A stretch of 64,000 nt of DNA from Allolobophora icterica (GCA_963556255.1 OY744605.1:12033140-12097139); one strand, 5' to 3'; counted from the stretch's first letter, positions 51,340-63,787 are shown. The notes: generated by a model not told the origin, from the sequence alone. Made by a program: numbers and translations.

Positions 51340-54222
51340 GATATTTCTTATCGTACATCTTACCTGCATATTAACTGCAGGAGTATTAAGAACAAGATTC
51401 CTGATTTACAGCTCCTACTACAGCAACTGCCTGCCGACGTTTTGGCGATTACTGAAACCTGGTTAACCAACAATGATTCTATTCAAATTCCGGGTTACAA
51501 TTTTGTTCATAGGCCTAGGGAAACAGGAGATGGAGGAGGAGTTGGGTTATTAGTAAAGAAAAATTTGAATTTTCAACTGTATAACACTAAATCTGCCCAT
51601 GACTCCTATGAGAGTTTATTCGTGAAGATTTCCCCGCTTAATGATACCCCCCTCCTTCTTGGTGTAATTTATAAACCTCCGGACAAACCTTTGGGGCCTT
51701 TCAATGAGGAATTTGATCAGCTTTTATCGGAACTTTCCCTCACGGAGAAAGAAACCATCCTGTTGGGTGACTTTAATATTGATCTCCTAAAAACCAATTC
51801 TCATCCGCAGACGAGTATTTTTTTCGACACAATAACATCATATAACTTTTTACCTGCAATTGTACGCCCAACTAGATTTACTGAGTATAGTAGAACTCTA
51901 ATTGATAACATTATCTCAAACTTGTGGCCCCGTATGGTGTACTCATCAATACTGGTTACTGACATCTCTGACCACCTTCCAGTTATAATTTGGCTTGAAC
52001 ACCATTCGCCACTGATTCCACATACAACTCAGGTTAATAAACGTTTAATCACTGACTTGAGCAAAGAGAAATTTTCTAAGCTTGTCTCCCAGTTGAATTT
52101 TACTTCTATATACAATTTATGCACTGAAAATGACCCCAATGGAGCCTATGACTCCCTTCTGGCAAAACTAACAGAAGCCTATAATTATGCTTTTCCCAAG
52201 GTCACTATAAAACCGCGCAATCATAACTTGAATCATAAACCCTGGATGTCAAAAGGTTTATTAAAGTCTTGCAATAGGAAAAATAAATTATATCTCAAAT
52301 ATATAAAAAGTCCAACGCAGATCAATAAGCAGAAATTTGTGACTTATAGAAATAACTTTAAAACGTTAAAAACCAAAGCTATGCAAACTTATTACAACTC
52401 AGAATTTCTTAGATATGGTACAGACCTTAAAAAGACGTGGGCCACTATTAAATCTATTCTCAATCAGAATCCACCAGACACTACAATCGATTCGATTATT
52501 GTGAATGACCAATCAATTACTGATAATGCCTGCATAGCGGATAGTCTAAACGAGTACTTCACAACGGTGGCAAGTGACCTTAATGATAACATCCCGGGCA
52601 CCACCTCCTCATATAAAGACTATCTTTCACCATCTCCTATCGCCTATTTTGCTTTGTATCCTACGAGCTCGGAAGAACTTCTAAGTATACACTCTTCCAT
52701 GAAATCTACACATAGCACTGGGCCGGACCAACTAGACCCTACGATTATTGGGGCCAATTTATCTTTAATTTCTAAACCCTTGGCCCACATATTCAATTGT
52801 TCCATGGAAAATGGTATTGTCCCAACCAGGATGAAATTGGCAACGGTAACCCCAATCTTTAAGCAGGGCAATAAGGAGGACCTGACCAACTATAGGCCCA
52901 TAGCCATACTGCCCCTGTTTTCTAAAATATTGGAAAAGGTAGTATACTTGAGACTTAACGACTATGTAACAAAAAATAACATACTTTATCCTTTTCAACA
53001 TGGATTTAGACCTGGGCATTCTACTGTCTTACCACTAGTTAATATGCATAATAGAATAACACAGGCGATTGATTGCAAAGAATTCTCTGTTGGTATTTTT
53101 CTGGACCTATCAAAAGCTTTTGATATGGTGAATCACAGTATACTACTAAGTAAATTACATAATTATGGGGTCAGGGGACTTCCCCTTGCCTGGTTTAAGA
53201 GTTACTTAACGGAGCGTAGCCAACAGGTTAAGTGTAACGGGACCTTCTCCTCATTCAGACCCTTGGAGTTTGGAGTCCCGCAAGGATCGGTCCTTGGTCC
53301 ACTATTATTTTTAATCTACATCAATGATCTCCCTAACTCATCCTCTTTACTCAACTTTGTACTTTTTGCTGACGACTCCAACGTCTTTTTCTCCCACACC
53401 TCTTACCAGGAGCTCTTTGTAATACTTAACAGAGAACTAATACTAATCTCTAACTGGTTTAAAGCCAATAAATTATCGTTAAATCTGAAAAAAACTAATT
53501 ACATCTTGTTCTCCGCATGTAATAAAGTAATACCTGACCCGCCTAATAAACTTACTATTGATCATATGGAGATACCTCAAGTGAACTCAGCTAAATTCTT
53601 GGGAGTCTATGTGGATCAGAACTTAACTTGGAATGCCCACATTGAACATATCTCACACAAAATTGCAAAAAATGTAGGAATAATTAAGAGGATTTCCCAT
53701 TTATTGCTACCTAAAATTCTAGTAACACTATACTATACAATGATCTATCCATACCTATCCTACTGTGCTATGATTTGGGCGTCCAACTATAGGGCCAGAA
53801 CCCATAAATTGATCCTGCTACAAAAAAGGATTATTCGAGTACTTACCTCATCCCCATACTTAGCCCACACGAAGGATCTGTTCTTGCAATTGAGTGTGCT
53901 AACGCTGGATCAAATAGTGGTATACCAAATAGGCGAGTTTATGTATCGCTCGTTCAATGGCTTGTTACCGGTGGAGTATTCTGGGTTCTTTACTTTAAAT
54001 TCCCAGGTCCACTCACACTCTACTAGATTAGCTTCGAAAGTAAGGGTTGCATATGCTAGAACAAATATTCGTAAATTTTGTATGGTCTGCAGAGGTCCCA
54101 TGGTATGGAACTACTTACCTCTAGATATTAAATCTAGTTCATCTATTAATATATTTAAGCATAGTCTGAGGAGTTGGCTGATTGTCAGTGGAGTTGTTTC
54201 CAATTGGTTGCCCCCGATCTGA
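51340..54222 (+). CDS. LINE endonuclease-reverse transcriptase (5' truncated, otherwise open)
   Basis: The frame is open from the array edge; no ATG precedes the conserved NCRSIKNKIPDL block, so the true start is lost. APE-type endonuclease (to about 52040): ITETWL, LLGDFNIDLLK and SDHLPVI are all present. RT (about 52800-53620): TPIFKQGN...NYRPIAIL, FQHGFRPGHST, VGIFLDLSKAFDMVNHS, GVPQGSVLGPLLFLIYINDL, FADDSNVFF and KFLGVYVDQNLTW. The tail ends with MVWNYLPLDIKSSSSI. About 960 codons without a stop imply a recent copy. No RNase H domain is present, unlike the LINE remnant at 56840. The fragment at 16840-17660 is an older relative. Confidence 0.93.
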   Translation, partial: DISYRTSYLHINCRSIKNKIPDLQLLLQQLPADVLAITETWLTNNDSIQIPGYNFVHRPRETGDGGGVGLLVKKNLNFQLYNTKSAHDSYESLFVKISPLNDTPLLLGVIYKPPDKPLGPFNEEFDQLLSELSLTEKETILLGDFNIDLLKTNSHPQTSIFFDTITSYNFLPAIVRPTRFTEYSRTLIDNIISNLWPRMVYSSILVTDISDHLPVIIWLEHHSPLIPHTTQVNKRLITDLSKEKFSKLVSQLNFTSIYNLCTENDPNGAYDSLLAKLTEAYNYAFPKVTIKPRNHNLNHKPWMSKGLLKSCNRKNKLYLKYIKSPTQINKQKFVTYRNNFKTLKTKAMQTYYNSEFLRYGTDLKKTWATIKSILNQNPPDTTIDSIIVNDQSITDNACIADSLNEYFTTVASDLNDNIPGTTSSYKDYLSPSPIAYFALYPTSSEELLSIHSSMKSTHSTGPDQLDPTIIGANLSLISKPLAHIFNCSMENGIVPTRMKLATVTPIFKQGNKEDLTNYRPIAILPLFSKILEKVVYLRLNDYVTKNNILYPFQHGFRPGHSTVLPLVNMHNRITQAIDCKEFSVGIFLDLSKAFDMVNHSILLSKLHNYGVRGLPLAWFKSYLTERSQQVKCNGTFSSFRPLEFGVPQGSVLGPLLFLIYINDLPNSSSLLNFVLFADDSNVFFSHTSYQELFVILNRELILISNWFKANKLSLNLKKTNYILFSACNKVIPDPPNKLTIDHMEIPQVNSAKFLGVYVDQNLTWNAHIEHISHKIAKNVGIIKRISHLLLPKILVTLYYTMIYPYLSYCAMIWASNYRARTHKLILLQKRIIRVLTSSPYLAHTKDLFLQLSVLTLDQIVVYQIGEFMYRSFNGLLPVEYSGFFTLNSQVHSHSTRLASKVRVAYARTNIRKFCMVCRGPMVWNYLPLDIKSSSSINIFKHSLRSWLIVSGVVSNWLPPI

Positions 54223-54732
54223 GGGGCTAGATTGACATCATCACACTAAACTTGCCCAGCTTGTCTGTCAGCATCCAGTTTGTTTTTTTTATATTTTTAA
54301 TCTCTCTTTTTGTTATGTATGCTACGAGCCTGTTTACCATTAAAACAAGTCAATTTAATTTATTTCTCTGAAAGCCATCTTGTCTAAAAATTTATGTTGT
54401 AATAGGGGCCCTCCTTAGCGGGATCCAATCCCTTCTGGACCTCCCAATTGAGCTCAACTATCCGATTTGATTTTGATTGTTATTACTTCATATTCAAAGG
54501 CACCCCTTTTGAGTGTGGCATTGTAGGCAGTTTACTCCTGGGCCTGTCAGATTTGATGTGAACTTTGGACTTGTGTGTACGTTGACCCAGGTATTGTATT
54601 CTGCATTTGTTTAATTTCATATATCTGTTTCTCTAGCAATCTGGGAACTGTTACCCAGTTCAATCTGTCATAAATTATGTACTTTTCAGTTGGTTCAATA
54701 AAATATTATGTTATGTTATGTTATGTTATGTT
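51340..54732 (+). mobile_element. CR1/L2-group LINE inserted in the 17-bp array
   Basis: Array sequence ends at 51339 and resumes at 54733. The 3' end is a short simple tail, about five copies of TTATG, after a TTCAATAAAATA poly(A)-type signal. The 5' end starts at the endonuclease coding region, so ORF1 and the 5' UTR are missing: a typical 5'-truncated insertion. Confidence 0.92.
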
Positions 54733-56830
54733 GTAACTAAAGAAATATCTTAACTGTAAAGGGCTGTCTTAACTAAGAAACTATCTTAGCTAAAAACTAT
54801 CTTAATTAAAAAGTTGTCTTAACTAAGGAACTATCTTAACTAAACAACTATCTAACCTAAAAACTATCTAAACTATAGAACACTCTTAACTAAATAACTC
54901 TTAACTAAATAAAATGCTTAACTAAAGGAATGTCTTAACTAAGAAACTATTTTAGCTAGAGAACTACCTTAACTAAAAAAAACTATTCTAACAAAACCAC
55001 ATTCTTAACTAAAGAAAAATCTTAACTAAAGAAACTATCTTGACTAAAAAAAACTATCCCAACTAAAAAAAACACATCTTACTAAACAACTATCTGAACT
55101 AAAAACACATCTTAAGTAAGGAATTATCTCAACTAAACAACTGTCTTAACTAAAACAAACATCTTAACTAAAGAGCTATACCTTGACTAAAACACTATCT
55201 TAGCTAAAGAACTATCTTAACTAAAGAACTATCTTAACCAAAGAACACATCGTAAGTAAAGAACTACCTTAACTAAAAAACTATCTTAACTAAAGAACTA
55301 ACTTAACTAAGAAACTGTCGTAACTAAAGAACAATCTTACCTAAGAAACACATTTAAACTAAAGAACTATCTTAACTAAAGAACTACCTTAACTAAAAAC
55401 TATCTTAGCTAAAGAATTATCTTAACTAAACAGCTACCTTAACTAAAACTATCTTAACTAAACAACTATCTCAAATAGAGAACTATCTTAACTAAAAAAA
55501 CATCTTAACTTAAGAAATATCTTAACAAAACTCTCTTAACTAAACAGCTTTCTTAATTAAATAAAAACTACCTTAGCTAAACCACTATCTTAGCTAAAAA
55601 AAACGTATCTTAACTATCTGAAATAAACAATTATCTTAACTAAAAACGAACTAGAAAGCACATCTTAACTAAGCAACTATCTTAACTAAATGTCTTAACT
55701 AAAGGACTGTTTTAACTAAGAAACTATCTTAGCTAAAGAACTATCTTAAGTAAGGAAATATCTTAGCTAAACAACTATCTTAACAAAAGAACATTCTTAA
55801 CCAAACAGCACATCTTAAGCAAATAACTAAATAAATAGCTTAACTAAAGGAATGTCTTAACTAAGAAACTATTTTAGCTAAAGAATAATCTTAACTAAAA
55901 AACTATCCTAACTAAAGAGCTATCTTAACTAAAAACAAATCATCTTAACTAAAGCATTATCTTAACTAAAGAGCTACCTTAACTAAAACTATCTTAGCTA
56001 AACAACTATCTCAACTAAAGAACTATCTTAACTAAAGAACTATCTTAACTAAAAAACATCTTTACTAAAGAACTATCTTAACTAAAGAACTATCTTAACA
56101 AAACAACTATCTTAACTAAATAAGAACTAAGCTAAAGAACTGTCTTAGCTATCAAAAAGCATCTTAACTGAAGAGCTATCTCAAATAAACAATTATCTTA
56201 ATCAAAAACGATCTTAACTAAAGAATAATCTTAACTAGAAAGCACATCTTAACTAGACAAACTATCTTAACTATATATCTTAACTAAAAAACTGTCTTAA
56301 CTAAGAAACTATCTTAGCTAAAGAACTATCTTAATTAAACTAAATAAATATCTTAACTAAACGACTGTCTTAACTAAGAGACTATCTTAGCAAAAGAACT
56401 ATCTTAATTAAAGAACTATTAATTAAGGAAATATCTTAACTAAAAATTACATTTTAACTAAAGAACTATCTCAACTAAAGGAATGTCTTAACTAAGAAAA
56501 TATCTTAGCTAAAGGATTATCTTAGATAAAAAAAAACATCCTACCTAAAGAACTGTCTTAACTAAGGAGCTATCTTAACTAAAAAAAACTATCCTAACTA
56601 AAAAAACACATCTTACTAAACAACTAGGCCTATCTCAACTAAAAGAACACATTAACTAAAGAACTATCTCAACTATACAACTATTTTAACTAAAGAAACT
56701 ATCTTAACTAAATAGCTATCTTAACTAAAGAACTACCTTAACTAAAATATCTTAACTAAGGAACTATCTTAACTAAAGAACTATCTTAACTAAAAAACTA
56801 TCTTAATTAAAGAACTATCTTAATTTTTTT
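54733..56830. repeat. 17-bp minisatellite ACTATCTTAACTAAAGA, main block
   Basis: More than 100 units of ACTATCTTAACTAAAGA with length variants (AACTAAAAA, AACTAAACA, CTTAGCTAAAG). A short block of the same unit also lies within the RT remnant at 56893-57025. Confidence 0.97.
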
Positions 56831-56839
56831 TAAACTATC

Positions 56840-58770
56840 TTAAATCCAAGAAAACGGAACACAGCAGGGGTCTATCATCTCACCTGTTCTGAACTATCTT
56901 AACTAAAGAACTATCAACAAAACAACTATCTTAACTAAATAAGAACTATCTTAGCTAAAGAACTGTCTTAGCTATCAAAAAGCATCTTAACTGAAGAGCT
57001 ATCTCAAATAAACAATTATCTTAACCGAAGGAGGGTGTCAAGATCCACATCCCACGAGACGGAGCAGAGATGTCGCTTTTTGCTGACGACAGCGCTCTGT
57101 TCACCGCCGGGAGAAAGCTCAAGATACTGCAGGACCGAGCGCAGGGATCGATGAATCAAATCCAACGCTGGTGCAATGAGAATGGATTCAAAATCTCAAC
57201 CGCGAAGATAACTGCAGTGGCCTTCAGTCACAACAGGAAAGTAGCAGCTGACGTGGATCGGAAGGTTCTTGGAAAGAAGATCGAGGTCAGCACCACTGCC
57301 AAATTTTTGGGTGTTGTGTTTCATTGTAGGTTGACGTGGAATGCACATGTCGAGTACGTGGTGACGAAACGCAGGAAGGGACTCGGACTCCGGCGATCTG
57401 TGTCGGGCAACAAGTGGGGAACAAGTAAGAAGGCCCTCCTGATGCTCTACTGAGCCCTGATTCGACCGATTCTTGACTACGGGGCAATCCCGTTCTGCAC
57501 GGCCAGTGACACTCAACTGAAGAAGATGGAACCATCCAAACACAATCGCTCAGGATATGCTGCGGAGCTGCTCACAGAAGGGGTGCAGCAGCAGTCCAGA
57601 ACGAGTGCAGGGAGATGCCACTACATCTGCGATGGCTAGGTGACAGTCCTTAGGAGAGTGTCAAGATCGTGACCAGCAAAGACCACGCGGCAGAGGAGGT
57701 GATGAAGGATCACTGGACCTTGCATATGGATAAATTCGAAGAAGGCAAGGAACCGTTTCAACACTCCAAGGAATTCTTCGACACGAAGTATCTACGTACA
57801 TCGAGCTGGGAGCGCCTCTGAGTAGGTACCAGGTATCTTGAAGAGGCGCTATATCAAATCCTTAGAATGAATGAATGAATCAAGAGTACAAATGCGCGGT
57901 GTTCCAGAACTCGCCTCCTTGGAGAAACAAACGCATCCAGGTCGATCTGTCGCTGACGAAGTCCATCGACAAGAAGACCGTATCGCCTGAAATCCAGAAG
58001 ACGCTCTCTCTAAGCTCATCGACAAGTATTGAAACCACACCTGCATATACACGGACGGATCCAAGTACGAAGACACGGCCGCGGCAGCAGTTGTGATTCC
58101 TGAGATCGGCTGCAGAAGAATCCTGAGACTGGCAGACTCGTCCAGTGTGTATGCAACCGAATTGACGGCGATACGGGACGCTATCGACTGGATCTGCAGG
58201 GACAGATTCGCCATCTTCACCGATTCTCTCAGCGCTGCGGAGTCGGTGAAAGCACAGAAGTCTGACTCGAGACCAACACTGATGATCGAGGTACTCGATA
58301 GCATCAACAGACTTGGCACAGTCAACGTCACGGTGGTCTGGATTCCGAGTCACGTGGATATCCGTGGAATGAAGAAGCTGACGCAGTGGCTAAAGAAGGA
58401 CTCCACCTACCGGAAGTCAACTCCACTACGTACATCCACAGAAAGGAAATGATTGGGAAAATCAAACAGTACGTAGTGGGAAAGTGGCAGAAGGAATACA
58501 CCGACAACCTGAAGGGAGTCTTCTATAGAAGAAATTCGAGTCGTTGGTGTCAACCACGTAGACGGATACCCCGCGGAAGCAAGAGGTTCAGATAACCAGA
58601 CTACGCTTGGGCAGAGTGCTGCTGAACCGGTGGCTTCATGCGATGAAGATACACCCTGACGGAAACTGCGAGGAGTGCGATCCCGGACACCATCGAGCAC
58701 CTCCTCTTGGAATGCTCAAGGAAGAATAGCAGCCGAAACATCCGCATAGGTGGTGCAAGGTTTAACTCAA
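56840..58770 (+). pseudogene. LINE remnant with RT and RNase H (I/Nimb/Ingi-like), broken
   Basis: NGTQQGSIISPVL (56855) is the RT box before the catalytic Asp pair. The 17-bp array then intervenes (56893-57025), and the RT resumes with VKIHIPRDGAEMSLFADDSA (57030-57090) and AKFLGVVFHCRLTWNAHVEY, up to a stop at 57451. An RNase H domain follows at 58040-58400 in a new frame: YTDGSKYEDTAAAAVV, ATELTAIRDAIDW, IFTDSLSAAESV and VVWIPSHVDIRG. A separate LINE tail (GAGCGCCTCTGAGTAGG, (GAAT)n) at about 57808-57875 lies between them. The region is a mosaic and cannot encode a functional protein. Confidence 0.8.
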
Positions 58771-58780
58771 CTGTAGTCAC

Positions 58781-59792
58781 CAGTGATATTTTACTTCGCT
58801 GATTAATTTTACTTCTAGTTCTTATTCACTTCTTTTGAAGTAATTTGACTTCTGCTTCTACTTCTCGTTCTCAAATAATTTTACTTCTAGTTCTTATTCA
58901 CTTCTGTTGAAGCAATTTTACTTCTGCTTCTACTTCTCGTTCTTAAATAATTTTACTTATACTGCTAGTTCAGATATTCACATAATTTTACTTCTCCATT
59001 TACTTCTCAGGTTCTTCTCGCTCTTACCTGTAGTGCTTTCATTCTACACACATTTTCTCAATGTAATGTTCTATTTAGGCCTAAGCTTTAATTCCACTCA
59101 AAAACAGATTTTACTGACAGGCAGTATATTGGAACAGTCCTTAACCTGACACCATTCAATAATTTTACAGTTAATTTTTAACACTCTACAAAACATAACC
59201 GAGTAATCCCGCTGCAAATGAAGTTTCAAGTTAGTGAGTTTTTCTGAGATTAAAACTTCACAGATGTCTTCAGTTTTATCATTTACTACTAGACTTAGCA
59301 TTTTCCATTTTTCTCTAATGTCTGGGTTGTAACTAAAGTATTTCCACACAGCACATTCCCGTTTATGACCAAAACAATTCTTGACAAGACTCATTTCAGT
59401 GTGAAAGAATTATAAATATAAAAAAGAACGAAACTTTCAAACCATTTCTCTCGGGCATAAAGGATGTTTGGAAATGTTTAACTGTGGCTAAAGTAGGTTA
59501 TGAGATTCCCGTCACGCATGAATGAATGTGCCAAATCTAAACAAGAAACGGACATTTGAAACATATTTCTGTAGTTCAGTACTAAAATAAGACTTCTAAA
59601 AATTAAAAGTTTCTTAATTTTCGTTCTGAAAATAATTATACTTCTTATTCTTATTCACTTCTGAAGGTCTTAATTTCACTTCTTATTCTATTCTCGTTCT
59701 TAAAATAATTTTTATTCTACTTCTACTTCTACTGCACGAAAATCAAATAATTATTATTCTTATTCGACTTCTTATTCACGAAAGTATCACTG
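58781..59792 (-). mobile_element. hAT-type element with BED-finger remnant
   Basis: CAGTGATATTTTACTTCG left, CGAAAGTATCACTG right. Exact 8-bp duplications GTAGTCAC at 58773-58780 and 59793-59800. The minus frame at 59394-59098 contains VWKYFSYNPDIREKWK and LTNLKLHLQRDYS, a BED zinc-finger layout with the metal-binding cysteines lost, as in degenerate hAT transposases. TACTTCT simple sequence fills both sides. Confidence 0.88.
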
Positions 59793-59849
59793 GTAGTCAC
59801 ATAAACAAAACCGTGCACTCACTCGCACTTCCTACTTTCCCCTAAGGCG

Positions 59850-60475
59850 CCTTAGAGCTATCTTCGTTCTGTCTCATCGCCAATTTTCACTTCGATTGTC
59901 TATGCATTTGTCTGCTCTAGACTTGACTACTGTAATTCCCTCCTCATTGGTCTTCCCAAGATCCATCTTGCTCCTCTTCAGTCCGTTCTCAGTGCTGCAA
60001 GTAGATTAATTGCCCGTCTTCCTCGATTCTCTCATATCACCACCTTTATGGCAGAAGAACTCCACTGGCTCCCGCTTTCTGCCCGCATCCAATTCAAGGT
60101 CCTCATCCTTGTCTCTAAGGCTCAACTTGGTTTCGCTCCGAAATATTTACGTGACTTGATTCATCGCCCTCCCTCTGCTGCTTCTCTTCGTCCTCTTCGT
60201 TCCTCTGACCGTTTGGAGTTTGGACCTCCTCGTTCCCCGTGTCAGGACTTCTCTGGCTCAATCTAGGTCTTTTGCCTCCACAGGCCCTGCTCTTTGGAAT
60301 GAGCTTCCTCTGTCCGTTCGTTCTTCTATTCTCTCAGGTAACGTCTCTTCTTTTAAGTTTCTTAAAACTTGCTTTTTCTCTCAGGGTCTCTCGCACTGGC
60401 AGCGCTTCTGAATGGCCCCCCGCTAGAAGCGCTTTATAAATATCCGAATGCAATACAATACAATACAATACAATC
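59850..60475 (+). mobile_element. L2-like LINE 3' fragment with (AATAC)n tail
   Basis: With frameshifts: RLDYCNSLLIGLPKIHLAPL, LHWLPLSARIQFKVLILVSK, APKYLRDLIHRPPSA and ALWNELPLSVRSS, the classic L2/CR1 C-terminal sequence. It ends AAGCGCTTTATAAATATCCG followed by AATACAATACAATAC. Stops at 60264 and later show decay. Confidence 0.85.
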
Positions 60476-60660
60476 AGTGAATAATCTAGACGTCTTTGGG
60501 GGGGGGTAAATTCCCCCAGGATTGATGTTTCCCCCCAGAATCCAGCAATATTGTAATGTAGACACGTGTTGGGGTGGAAAATCCCCCCCAGGAAACTTGT
60601 TTCCCCCCCCCACAAGAGGGGGACTAGATTACAGCCTGCAATACAATACAATAATACCTT
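60476..60660. repeat. G/C-run element with CTAGATT ends
   Basis: AATCTAGACGTC plus a G9 run, then C-runs and GGGGGACTAGATT. AATCTAG and CTAGATT are inverted. GCAATACAAT occurs on both sides. Probably a small MITE or recombined tail; the boundaries are not certain. Confidence 0.4.
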
Positions 60661-60884
60661 TCTCTAATAAACGCCAATAAATTATTTCTGCTTGTGCCAA
60701 CTGTAGCTTTCTGGAGCCAGGCTGGAGACGTCTATTACTGAATTAGCAGCTAATGTTCAATCAATTATTCATTCATTCATTCGATCATAAATCGATCATT
60801 GTTTAAAAGTAAGAAGAATTCTTATCCCAGTTAGGCACATGCCATTGGCTCTTGTAGAATCTGAACAGTTTCGCCCCTGACGAA

Positions 60885-61097
60885 ATGAGTTCGGTTGAAA
60901 TATTTCGCTCATTTAATTCTACCATGCAACAGTTTCAACAAGAGCTAGAGAAATTAAGAAATTTTTGTCAACTTACTATTTCGCAACCGGAGCTTAGACT
61001 TCTGGAAAACTTGACAATCGAAAGCAAGATGCCAAGGAAAAACTTTGCTAATTTCGACAAAGAGTTCTTGATTACGGTCCTAATTACACCTTCGTAA
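60885..61097 (+). CDS. Unrecognised 70-codon open frame
   Basis: An ATG-initiated frame of 70 codons. The first half is Gln/Glu/Leu-rich with coiled-coil character (MQQFQQELEKLRNF); no known domain. It has no splice donor within it that I would trust. It could be a small gene, an exon or chance. Confidence 0.25.
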   Translation: MSSVEIFRSFNSTMQQFQQELEKLRNFCQLTISQPELRLLENLTIESKMPRKNFANFDKEFLITVLITPS

Positions 61098-62171
61098 CAG
61101 CGTGCGCAACGGACTAATTCTAATTATTAATCACAGTCGTAGGCCTAATGCGAGGCAAGTTATTAACGAAGACGGCTTAGCAAAAACGCGGTATATCGAT
61201 GGAAGCCATTCCCGTAATTAAGAAAAACACAATGACGTCATTTCATTTTAACAGTTCGATGGTAACAGTTAATGAACGAACAGTGGAATGACGTCAAGAA
61301 TGACGTATGAGGAAAATGAAAAATGTCTACCACGGGTACACATTCATCATTGATCAAAGATTATCAGGTGACCTCGTTGGATAATGATATGCCTGGGGAT
61401 TTAGAACTGGTTTTAAGTAGGCCTAATGTTGCTGGCCATAATTCAAAATTGTTTATGAACTATGAGCCCAATGTGAAACTAAATCTTCCCTGAACAGGAA
61501 GCCAATGCAAAGATTTAAGCACAGAGGTTCAAATTTAGACGTATTATAGTCATTCTAATTTTTTATTTTTGGTTTTTCAATAAAGAATATTAATAAAAAA
61601 TAATAAATAATTATATAGCAGATCTAGCCAGAGTTCTGAACTCCCCGCAGCTTCACTGCCTCGGCATGTTTGACTTATTGATACCAGTAAGAAGTGTTAC
61701 AGTAATCTAGGCGATTGGAAACCAATGCATTTGTATGTAGCGTATGATTTACGTGCCCCGTCGCGTTTTGCATAATAGGCCTGTGCTGTGTCGTTGTGTG
61801 AGGAGAAATGCACGACATCAAGAGGAGTAATTTTCAACTAGGCAGCAGTCTTTTGATTGAGTTGGTGAAATGACCAATCAGTTCAAATTTATAAAACACA
61901 AAAACCTCGTGCTACCTAATTGGCACCATACTAGATTACACACATATATATTATCTTTCTAGTATAGCCTATAGGTCTATAATATTAGCAATTCTGGTTC
62001 TTCTGAGAAGTTCCAAAACGAGGTGGTTTCTTGCACCAAGTAACCTACGTCTTTTGGAATTCTGTGGGCATTGTAGTCTAATTTCACCTATTTCGAACTT
62101 CGGATATATCGAACTGTTGACGATGATACACCGAGGCTTTGCAGTACAATGACAACCAAGTGACATATGCC
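61098..62171. other. Unannotated sequence
   Basis: No gene recognised. Two CRE-like TGACGTCA sites at about 61231 and 61291 (the second TGACGTCAA) and a TGACGTAT at 61302 cluster near a GATGGTAACAG stretch. A 65-codon minus frame at 61969-62166 has no recognisable motif. Confidence 0.3.
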
Positions 62172-62179
62172 ATCTCCAC

Positions 62180-62991
62180 TAGGGAATGTAATCCCGGAGC
62201 ATTCTGTCAATCCCGGGATTACGGGATTAGAAATTAATCAATCCCGATTATACTTTATGCAATGAAAAATGTTCCCGCCTATAGCATAAATGTAGGCTAT
62301 ATTTAATACTGTTATGCGGTTGTGTATTAAAGAGGTTGGTTTTAAGAACGTTGTGGCGATGTGTTATAAACATGTAACCTTAAAATAACGAAAAGTTTAA
62401 GCGTTCGTTAGGAATTATTTACGATAAAATTAATCGAAAGAAGCGTGAAGTGTCAATACATGTAGTACAATCTCCGAATACTGATGACTCAGAGCATAGG
62501 CAGAGGCACTTGACAGCAGTAGGGCTCGGTTGATACTTTATCAAGGTTTCGCCACTAACAGGTTGGCCCGCTTGTTTGGTCCTCGGAGGCTAATTAACTT
62601 GGGGTGGGGTGTTTCTGAGTGGAAAGATCTTGATAGTTGATAGCGATCCTACGGCCGGGAATGAGGTCTGAGAACGACAGGTGACCAGCGCAGCACCGCT
62701 GCGGGAGGAGTGCACAGCAGCCTGCAGCACCTTGATATTAAAGCAGCCAGAGTCGGTCTGTAGTCTGTACTAGGGCTCGTACTCGTCGTTGCTCCTTATC
62801 TGCCGTAATTAGCGTCCGTTGCCCAAGCCTCAAGGAAGAATTATACAGTGGATAAAGTAATTTTAATAAAAAAATCCGAATTTTTTTGTAATCCCGAAAA
62901 TACGGGATTCCACGTTTGTCAATCCCGGGATTACGGGATTGAAAAATGTTCCGGGATCCCGGGATTCGGGATCCCGGGATTACATTCCCTA
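62180..62991. mobile_element. hAT-type element with TAGGGAATGTAATCCCGG ends
   Basis: TAGGGAATGTAATCCCGG at the left is inverted at the right (CCGGGATTACATTCCCTA). Exact 8-bp duplications ATCTCCAC at 62172-62179 and 62992-62999. Repeated AATCCCGGGATTACGGGATT blocks lie at both ends. No transposase recognised. Confidence 0.92.
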
Positions 62992-63071
62992 ATCTCCACC
63001 TGCCTAACCTTTGGATTTTCACTCAGAACCGAACCTGGCAGTTTCTCAACAATTCTGTTTTTGATAAACAG

Positions 63072-63430
63072 CAGAGCCGTCTTAACAGCATTGTAGGCCC
63101 TGGGCAAAACAATGCACGGGGGCCCTGCCCACCCACAGGGATAAAAATTTACATGGGCAATAAAATTAAACCTATCTATTGGTACTTTCAACATTCACTT
63201 TGTAACAAAATGTATGTTTAAACATAAAGAAAATCCTATATAGCAAAGATTAATCAACACAAACTTTTGAACAATATAACTTAAGCCTTGCACTCATAGG
63301 GTAAGTTTCACTTCTGCCGCCTGTGGAGTTCACGCACACATGAATTTCTTTGGTCTTTTTAATTTGGGGGCCCTAGAATCGTGGGGCCCCTGGCGACTGC
63401 CCAGCTTGCCCATTCCTTAAGACGGCACTG
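63072..63430. mobile_element. hAT-type MITE
   Basis: 359 bp; CAGAGCCGTCTTAA left, TTAAGACGGCACTG right. Exact 8-bp duplications ATAAACAG at 63064-63071 and 63431-63438. GGGGGCCCTG blocks near both ends. Confidence 0.92.
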
Positions 63431-63438
63431 ATAAACAG

Positions 63439-63787
63439 TCTGCATATATATGCTGATACTCGCAACCTAACATCCCTGAATGCCGAAGAAATCCGGTTTT
63501 TCTTATGATTCAGATAAACACATTATCAGCACAGACAAATTTGCCTAAAATGGAGTATATTTCTAGCCTTCAGATGTCAAACATAAAACGAGTACCACTG
63601 ACAATGCAGCAAAACAGGAAATCCTAGCAAAAACATCGCTTCTATGACTCACGAACAAAAACCAGTTATCAAAAGCAATTTGATTTGAACATTTGAGCTC
63701 TGTAGTTATGCTAGAAATTGTTTAATAAATATGACTAAATTCTGAAAAGAAGTTGGCCACAACAACGTCTGCACCATCATCGATCAC
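63439..63787. other. Unannotated sequence next to the possible WD40 exon
   Basis: No gene or repeat recognised. On the minus strand this would be intron if the exon at 63788-63869 is real. Confidence 0.3.
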
